From assembly GCF_949628215.1 (NCBI RefSeq), contig NW_027441194.1, positions 166,832-230,831 of the forward strand: a stretch of DNA of 64,000 bases, given 5' to 3'. Under the pieces are notes generated by a model. That model saw nothing but the letters and a program-made list of their open reading frames with translations, ran no database searches and was not told where the DNA came from. Shown here piece by piece: positions 57,291 through 64,000 of the stretch. The position numbers were made by a program, and so were the translations under genes. The first letter of the stretch is position 1. The number at the start of each line of letters is the position of its first letter. The DNA is from Phalacrocorax aristotelis (lineage: Eukaryota; Chordata; Aves; Suliformes; Phalacrocoracidae).

Positions 57291-58805
57291 CAGGGAGTCA
57301 GATCAAGAGAGCCAGAGAACAACAAAACACCGACAGGCTACAGGACAGAGCAGGAGGAATAAAAAAAAAAAAAAAAACTGAGCCAGAGCCAGGCAGAGAA
57401 AGGCGGAGAAAGAAAAAGGAGCCACAGGCTACAGGACAGAGAGAGGGAGGACTGAAAAGACGGGGAGGCAGGGAGACACTCAGAGCGAGACAGAGAAAGA
57501 AGGTGCGGGGGGGGGGGCGCAAAAAAAAAAAGTAAATTTTGCAGCAGGTAAGGAAAGAGAGGGGGCCGGGGGAGAGACAGGGAGGGCCCAGGACGTACAA
57601 GAGAGGCAACAGGGCCCCACTGGCCCAGGACTCACCGCGACTCTCGCTCTCAGCGCTGCTGGCACAATTTAGCCGTTCAGATGCTTCTTTCCCCTCCTCT
57701 CCTCCCTGCCTCTTCTGCAGCTCCAGACTCTAGGCCGTCCTCCACCTGAAGAGAATACGTGGGTGTCTTACAGCTCTTACCAGATGAGGCTTCCTAGGCA
57801 CGTAGCCTAGCTCGCTCGTGCACTACACGCCCGTACCCAACTCCGGGTTACGCGTACAGACCCTACGGTGCACGTTGGTGGCCTGGCCCGCTGCGGGCTA
57901 TGAAGGGGGATCCTTCCTCCCCCACCTGCATGGACAGGCTCTCTCTTGCCTGCGGCAGGAAGGCAGCTGGCAGCCAGAGCACCTTCAGTTTCTTCTTCTT
58001 TACCTTTCGTTGGCGTCTCCAGCTTCAGCTGAGGCAGCTCCTGTCCGCAGCCGGGAAGGGCTTTGTCTATCCCTTTTCGGCCCTGCGCTGCGAGGACGGC
58101 GAGGACGGGCAGAGAGAAGCCACGCGAGCCTGAGACGGCCGCAGGCAACGGCATCCCCGGGGGAAGGACAGACAACCACGTCCTCAGCACGGTCTCTGGG
58201 AGAGGGAAAGAAGAAACAGTGACCATCATTACCGTCGATCGACCCTGGCCAAAGCCTCTCCTTCCGCAGGGGCTTCTGGACACACCGCTCCCTCCCCACG
58301 CTACTGCTAAGGGCCCCTGCGCCAAGGGGGAATCCAGTGCGCTTGAGGGACGGCTTGCTGCCTTCACGACAGGGCCTGGGGGCAGCCTAAGGCTATGCAG
58401 CACGCTTATGGGGAGGTGCCGGAGCTGGGGGCAGGCGCACGGGGCAAGGGGGGCCAGGGGAGGCTGAGCGGGACCTCCGGTGGGCCGGGGAGGCGGCCAT
58501 CATCTGCGCCCTGGGCACGGGGAAAAGGTCATCGTCCTCCTCCTTTCCCTCTTCCCTTCTGTCAGCTCCCGGGGAACTCACCGCTTCTCGGGAAGCGGCC
58601 GCACCCGCAAGCCCCCAGTAATCAACACGAAGCCAACCCCAAAAATACACCTCGCGTACCGTACGCGCCACGGCCGCCCGGCACCCGAGCGCCGGAAGAC
58701 CGCGCCTCCCGCCATGCCCGGCGAACCACGTGACAGGGCCGGCAGCCACTGCGCCAGGAATACAGCTCCCGGCATGCTCTGCGGCACAACCCGGCCGCCC
58801 GGCGG
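57291..58805. repeat. Divergent host unit E: GA-rich minisatellite and CpG island
   Basis: Homologous to 1602-3110 with clearly more substitutions than among units A-C. The pyrimidine tract ending TTCTGCAG, the minus-strand GTGAGT donor (complement of 58576-58581), the E-box CACGTG and a single 62-bp motif copy at 58759 (AATACAGCTCCCGGCATGC) are kept. Homology to the unit stops at CGGCCGCCCGGC near 58805. Confidence 0.85.
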
Positions 58806-60055
58806 CCGGTTTGATGCGGAGCCACCCAGCATCCCTGCGAGCACAGCTGCAGGCGCAACAGCAGTTACGCAGCCACAACTAGGCACTAAACAAAGGCTTT
58901 CCAACACTGCAGGTCTAGAACAGGTAGACATTAGCACAGAAGCACAAGGGGCTCCGTCACCCTGTACAAATCTCCCCGTGCCTACACACGCACACGTTCA
59001 GAAGTTAGTTATCAGAAAACGCCCGACTCAGCCATTTGCCACAGTCACGAGACTCACGACATGATAACACGACATGACACACGAGGTGGGCTCAGAGTTT
59101 TAAGGCAAGAAATACCTCCCACGCCCCCCACCCGAGATCTTTCAGGGTCCACACCTGCCATCGCCCCGCACCAAACCTACCCGGCCAAAGGCTTTCAGGT
59201 GGCCCGAAACACTGTACACAGAAAATAACCAGGGACAGACCTGCATTGTTCGGAAGCGAACGATGCCCGACCGGGGCTCCTCTGCGGGGCACGGAGCCCC
59301 CCGGCCCCGCCCGGAGACACACACCCGCCCCCCGCTGCCCGAACTCACCCACCAGCGCTCTCCGGCCCCCGGACACGGCCGCGCTGCTCTCTCAGGCGGC
59401 TGCCGCAGGCGAGGCTCGGGCACCGCCAGGCCTCCAGGCGTCCCGAGGGGCTGCCGGCCACCGCAGGGGATGGCTGCCGGCGGCCGGACCGCCGCGGCGC
59501 TCCCCGCCCAGCTCCCAGCAGGCTCCGCCGGCCGCGGGCTTCCCACGCCGGGCCGCAGAGGGGCCCCGGCACCGCACAGGGACGCCTCGCGACCCGGCCG
59601 CCACACGCACCGGCCCTTCGGCCTCCACACGCACCGCTCCCGCCCCCGCTCCGACGCGCACGCGCCACCGGAAGCCCGAGCCCCGCGGGGCGGCCCTTAA
59701 AGGGCGGCCGGAAGGAACGGCCCCCACCGGCCCCGCCACCGCGCCCAGCCGGTGAGCGCCAGCGCCCCCTGCTGGCCGGGCCGCGCTCAGCTCGCGAGGG
59801 CGCCGAGGGCCGGGCGGGGCGGGACGCGCCGGCTCGGGGCCAGCGCCTTCTCGGGGCGAGCGGGAAACCCCTGCGGGCCCCGGTCACGGCCGGGCACAGC
59901 CGCGCGCCCTCCGAGAGCTGCTGAACGGGGCTGCCGCTCGTGACACATACCGAGCCGTCTGCGACGGGAGCGGGCAGAGGAGGAAGGGGCCGGCGGCCGC
60001 GGCGCCCTGGCCCCAGGCGGGGGGGGGGGGGGCTGGGGCCCGGGGGGCCGCCCCC
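58806..60055. repeat. Chimeric segment E: copies of 29351-29412 and 32676-34850
   Basis: 58806-58866 matches 29351-29412. From 58864 the sequence follows 32676 onward, so about 3.26 kb of region D (including the CpG island at 31181-32280) is absent, with GTT at both edges. The 56-bp C/G array is also absent. The CpG island, the minus-strand donor (complement of 59343-59348, exon edge 59349), ETS sites and a CTCF-like site are retained. Homology ends near 60055 where the 11-bp array begins. Confidence 0.85.
59759..59777 (-). promoter_or_regulatory. CTCF-like site, second copy
   Basis: CCAGCGCCCCCTGCTGGCC on the plus strand, identical to 34536-34554 and in the same orientation. Confidence 0.7.
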
Positions 60056-60057
60056 CT

Positions 60058-60523
60058 ACTCACAGTTCCCTCACAGTTCCCTCACAGTTCCCTCACAGTT
60101 CCCTCACAGTTCCCTCACAGTTCCCTCACAGTTCCCTCACAGTTCCCTCACAGTTCCCTCACAGTTCCCTCACAGTTCCCTCACAGTTCCCTCACAGTTC
60201 CCTCACAGTTCCCTCACAGTTCCCTCACAGTTCCCTCACAGTTCCCTCACAGTTCCCTCACAGTTCCCTCACAGTTCCCTCACAGTTCCCTCACAGTTCC
60301 CTCACAGTTCCCTCACAGTTCCCTCACAGTTCCCTCACAGTTCCCTCACAGTTCCCCCACAGTTCCCCCACAGTTCCCCCACAGTTCCCCCACAGTTCCC
60401 CCACAGTTCCCCCACAGTTCCCCCACAGTTCCCCCACAGTTCCCCCACAGTTCCCCCACAGTTCCCCCACAGTTCCCCCACAGTTCCCCCACAGTTCCCC
60501 CACAGTTCCCCCACAGTTCCCCC
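60058..60523. repeat. Homogeneous 11-bp array
   Basis: About 27 perfect copies of CACAGTTCCCT (to about 60354), then about 15 copies of CACAGTTCCCC. The unit is one base from the CCAGTTCCCTC monomer of the 40.8-57.0 kb array. Three copies (33 bp) equal 11 codons, which explains frames such as SQFPHSSLTVP. Confidence 0.95.
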
Positions 60524-60584
60524 CATGGACGGAACCGGGACCTACTGTGAGGCACTGGGAAAGAAGTGGGAGGAAGCCGGGACA
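60524..60584. repeat. Fragment of the strand-switched minisatellite segment
   Basis: GGCACTGGGAAAGAAGTGG at about 60551-60569 is the same phrase found just after many palindrome cores in the big array (for example near 45653), so this short stretch is a relic of that array. Confidence 0.65.
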
Positions 60585-60684
60585 GACCAATATAGCCCAG
60601 TATGGACTAGACCAATATAGCCCAGTATGGACTAGACCAATATAGCCCAGTATGGACTAGACCAATATAGCCCAGTATGGACTG
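60585..60684. repeat. 25-bp tandem repeat, four copies
   Basis: Copies of GACCAATATAGCCCAG + TATGGACTA start at 60585, 60610, 60635 and 60660. The CCCAGTATGGACT part resembles the CCCAGTACATC monomer. Confidence 0.9.
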
Positions 60685-60712
60685 GAGGGAACTGCGAGGG
60701 AACCGCGAGAGA

Positions 60713-61881
60713 ACCCCACAGAACAAACCATGGGGCACGAGAAGGCAGAGAATTAAGAATTAGGGACAGGGAGCCAGAAAAAAAAAAGAAAAAAACCAAA
60801 GGGAGACAGAGAGCAAAAGGAATCGCAATGCGTACGGAGAGAAGAGAGAAACAATTCTAGCATAGGGTCACGCGGGAGCCAGGGACAGCAAGATGGAGAA
60901 AGGACAGAAGCTACAGGCTACAGGGCAGAGAGGGAAGAATTAATGAATAGACACAGAGAGCTGGGCAGAAAGAGATGGAGAAAGGCTAAAGATCACACGG
61001 CCTACAGGGAAGAGAGAAGAGAGGGAGGAATTTTAAAAACAGGGGCAAGAAGCCAGAGAGAGGGAGAGAGAAGCAACAATAAAATGGGGACAAGCCACAG
61101 GGCAGCGAGGAGGGAATCAATGAATAAGAACACGAGACCAAAGAGAACACAATGTAGAATGGAAAAAAGGAACAGCGGCCTACAGGGAAGGAGGAATTAA
61201 AGATCAGGGACTGGGAGGCAGACAGAGACACATGAAGAAACAAGTGGAAAAAAAAAAAAAACACAAACCAACAGCAATGGGCTACAAAGACAGAGAGGGA
61301 GGAAATGAGGAAATAAAACATCGCAGCAAGGAGCTGGACAGAGAGAGATGAGGACAAACAAATAGCACGGGTCCACGTGACAGAGAACGTGGAATTAGAA
61401 CACAGAGAGAGGGAGCCGGACAGAGAGAGAGGCCGAGAGAAACATCTAGACAGGCTACAGCGGGCAGAGGCAGGAATTAAAACCTAGGGACAGGGAGCTG
61501 GACAGAGAGAGATGGAGGTCACAGGGAACAGCGGTGGCTGCAGGAAGAACAGGAATTCATGAATAGGGAAAGAGAGCTGGACAGAGAAGAACTCAGAAAG
61601 GCAAGAACAGTAGCAGGGTACAGAGCAGAGAAGACAAATTAAAAAGCACGGGGGGAGCGTTGAGGCAGACAGAGAGAGATTAAGAAAAAAGTCACGGGCT
61701 ACGTGGCAAAGAGGGAGGAATTCAGAAACGAGGATGGGAACCAAGGGAGAGTGTGCTGGTGAAGGATAACGGGCATTAAAAGTGAGGGACGGGGAGCTGG
61801 GAAAAGCGAGGCAGAGAAAAACAGAATCACAGAGAGAATCACACAAAGCCAAAAAAGAAGAAACTGAACAACAGGAACAGG
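60713..61881. repeat. GA-rich minisatellite, unit E
   Basis: Counterpart of about 5055-6243, with moderate divergence, ending in CAGG (61878-61881) before the LTR. Confidence 0.75.
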
Positions 61882-62460
61882 TGTAACCAAAGCGATGAAA
61901 TCAACCAACCAGAGACGGTGTTCCATTACGGGAACATGGAGCGTACCAATCAGCGCACCTGTCGATCTGCATTTTAGTGCCTAGGCGATCGTTAATGTCA
62001 GCAGAACAACAGACAACATGCTTCTGTCAGAAAAGGATGACAAAAACGCGGTTTCGCTTAGCGGACTGAGAAAACTAGCCAAGACTGCCAAGAGTAAGAG
62101 CCGAGAAGCTAAAAGGTAATTCCGGCAGGGGGAGATCGCGACCACCGACTCACAGACCACCACCGACCCAAGTAACACCACCTACTCAGAAGAGAACAAC
62201 GGAAGAGGACAACCGAGCCTGCGCAGTGATTGACATACGGAACGAGCAAGTTTGTACCCATCGCTAGACAAGACAATAATGACTATGTATGAGTATGTAA
62301 AATTTTCATCTACAAATTGTACAGGAAAGGTGCGTGAGGTACGCACGCCAGGAGGAGCGATCCCCCGTGCATCCGGCGCCGTGAACATAGAATGCCTGCT
62401 CTTTAATACTAAATCGGTGTTGAGGAGTCGTTTCCGATTTTAACGCGTTTTTCGGTAACA
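61882..62460 (+). mobile_element. Full-length ERV 5' LTR, copy E
   Basis: 579 bp, the longest LTR in the window. It contains both the 21-bp segment missing from the 3' LTRs and the 50-bp segment missing from the 5' LTRs of the tandem units, so it best represents the ancestral LTR. The TATA position reads TACAAAT, and the signal near 62383 reads GTGAACATAG, so AATAAA is lost in this copy. Confidence 0.92.
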
Positions 62461-62464
62461 GTTT

Positions 62465-62482
62465 TGGCACCCCAGGTGGGAA
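62465..62482 (+). other. Primer binding site for tRNA-Arg, copy E
   Basis: TGGCACCCCAGGTGGGAA. It has CCAGGTGGG where copies B and C have CCAGATGGG; the first 17 bases are complementary to the other common tRNA-Arg(CCT) 3' end (CCCACCTGGGGTG). Confidence 0.75.
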
Positions 62483-62962
62483 CCTGCTTTTGAATCTCGA
62501 CGGATGCGTGGGATCGTGGGACCTGCAGCCGGCCCCGAGGAATTCTCCGGGAGAGCTTCCGATCCCCGGGCCAGAGAATTCTGAGCAAGATCCCCTGGAT
62601 TGAGGTAAACAAGGCATTCTTTGAAGAAGAAACTTAGGTAGAATAATACGTGGGGTTAGTTTCCCACATAGGATAGGATAGCGGGTTTGAGTCCCACAGG
62701 CCTGCCCGTAAGGCGCGGCGAAAGCCACGCAGGGTCGGGGCCAAGAGGTGCCTCGGTTGGTAAGTCTCTGCTAGGCGAAAGCCTGTGGAGCGGGACCCGA
62801 GGGTAGGGGAGTCTTCAACAGGGGGTTGAAGTCTCCAGGGATATCTAGCAGGGGGCTACAGATCCCAGTGGCAGATTTCCAGTGAGACCTCTAACGGGGG
62901 TTGGAGTCCCTCTGACTACTATTTGCGATAGCGCACAATCACAACTACTAGTTGACTGGGAG
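62483..62962 (+). other. ERV untranslated leader, copy E
   Basis: Same leader as copies B and C, including AGGCGAAAGCCT and CTTCAAC...GTTGAAG stem-loops. Confidence 0.6.
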
Positions 62963-63860
62963 ACGGGAGCATTACTGAGTAGGAAACCTATCCCACAGAG
63001 AACACCTTTGCGATGTATTTTGAAGCACTGGAAAGACGTCGGGGGCGGTGACCCACTAACTCGGAAACCATTAATTGAATATTGCAATCATTGGTGGCCA
63101 ACGTATCAATTGGAAGGTGGGCACAAATGGCCAGAACATGAGACATTGCAATATCGTACCATCTTGCAATTAATGTTGTTTTGTAAAAAGGGAAGGCAAA
63201 TGGGAAGAAGTGGCATATGTTGATTTGTTCTTTACACCGTGGAATCATCCCGAGCAGCAGAAACAGCGTGAGGTATGTCCACAAGATTCTACGGCAATGT
63301 TTCTGAAAAGAGGAAAACGTGGTGAGAACTTGAAAGAGTGTTGCTCTACTTGTGATACTGGATACTTCGCTTGATGAAACTGACAAGAAAATAGTACTGA
63401 ATACAGCCAGAAGGCAGGTGCAGGGAGCACATGCTAACGGGAATTTACAGAGAACAATGAATAAGAATTTTCCATCTACAAATCCCGAGTGGGACCCTAA
63501 TCAGCCAGGACCCAGGGGAATGTTGACTAGATGTCAGAGAGAGATTTTATTTGGAGTAAGACAAGCAATGCCAAAAGCAATAAATTGGTCAAAATTTATG
63601 AAGTGAGACAAGAATTAAGTGAGTCCCCTTCAGCCTTTATGGAAAGACTGAAGGTGACCACCAGAAAATATACTCATTTGAACCCAGAAAAACCAGAAAA
63701 AGCAATTCAGCTGGTCTCTATATTCATAAGACAATCAGCCCCAGATGGGGGCGGGGGGAGAGAAAACAACCTTCAGAAACTAGAACAACCTGAATCCAGA
63801 GATCTGGGTTAAATGCTTGAAGTAGCTTGGCATGAAGGAGACCAGGGGAATCAACCCTAG
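62963..63860 (+). pseudogene. gag: ERV gag pseudogene, copy E
   Basis: The same matrix and capsid segments as copies B and C, with independent substitutions. The start codon is ACG (62963-62965). The matrix frame ends at the shared frameshift (stop at 63223). A capsid-like frame runs 63352-63606 and stops at TGA near 63604, where copies B and C read on for four residues; a second frame is 63531-63812. SPSAFMERLKVTTRKYT marks the major homology region. Confidence 0.85.
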
Positions 63861-64000
63861 CTGAACACCTGGTTACACTGAAGCTACGGAATGAAGAAAT
63901 AGAATTTTTGGTAGATACGGGAGCCACTTATTTGGTATTGAATACACGTGAAGAGAAATTTGATCATAAATCAGTAGATGTTGCTAGCGCAACAGGGCAA
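63861..64000 (+). pseudogene. pro: ERV pro pseudogene start, copy E, cut by window end
   Basis: Continues from gag into the protease region with LVDTGAT near 63909 and is cut by the end of the window. Confidence 0.8.

Noticed and set aside
60058..60523. CRISPR-like or telomeric repeat
   Set aside because: Direct 11-bp tandem units without spacers, and the motif is not TTAGGG.

Overview
The window is vertebrate, almost certainly avian, nuclear DNA. It carries decayed gammaretrovirus-like (ERV1-type) proviruses, a solo LTR of the abundant bird family ending in ATTAAA...CTAAGCCACGGCA, several CpG islands with ETS, E-box, GC-box, ZNF143/THAP11-like and CTCF-like motifs, and GC-rich minisatellites of the kind found on microchromosomes, subtelomeres or the W chromosome. 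I recognise no intact host protein-coding gene and no tRNA, rRNA or CRISPR locus.

Layout. (1) Positions 1-27012 hold a head-to-tail macrosatellite with a period of about 10.1 kb. Each unit is one provirus (5' LTR, tRNA-Arg primer site, gag, pro, pol, 3' LTR, no env; about 5.57 kb) plus about 4.6 kb of host DNA (GA-rich minisatellite, CpG island with a 62-bp promoter-motif repeat, an older bird solo LTR, then GA-rich minisatellite again). Two full proviruses (6244-11811 and 16316-21886), the end of a third (1-1601) and a solo LTR (26457-27012) are present. All are flanked by the same CAGG duplication, so the retrovirus inserted once and the locus was then amplified. (2) 27013-40800 is a truncated host unit, then largely unique DNA with three CpG-island clusters, candidate minus-strand splice donors, a C/G-rich minisatellite of about 56 bp period (33095-34113) and a 58-bp GC-box repeat (40401-40574). 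(3) 40800-57034 is one large minisatellite of 11/22-bp monomers (CCCAGTACATC + CCAGTTCCCTC) arranged in 13 higher-order blocks. Each block contains a strand-switched segment bounded by two recurrent inverted junctions. (4) 57035-64000 is a divergent variant unit: an LTR 3' fragment, a chimeric host segment joining macrosatellite and region-2 sequence, an 11-bp array, a 25-bp array, GA-rich DNA, a full LTR, and provirus gag and pro running off the window.

How the parts relate. The retroviral frames carry the same stops and frameshifts in all copies, so they were dead before amplification. The parts that could still be active are regulatory: each unit repeats a CpG island with a conserved minus-strand GTGAGT donor, and the promoter-motif repeat varies in number between units (4, 2, 3, and 1 in the divergent unit). 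This resembles a promoter-bearing macrosatellite (the general architecture of D4Z4 or DXZ4) built around an ERV. Most long open frames in the GC-rich and minisatellite stretches come from composition or periodicity, not genes.
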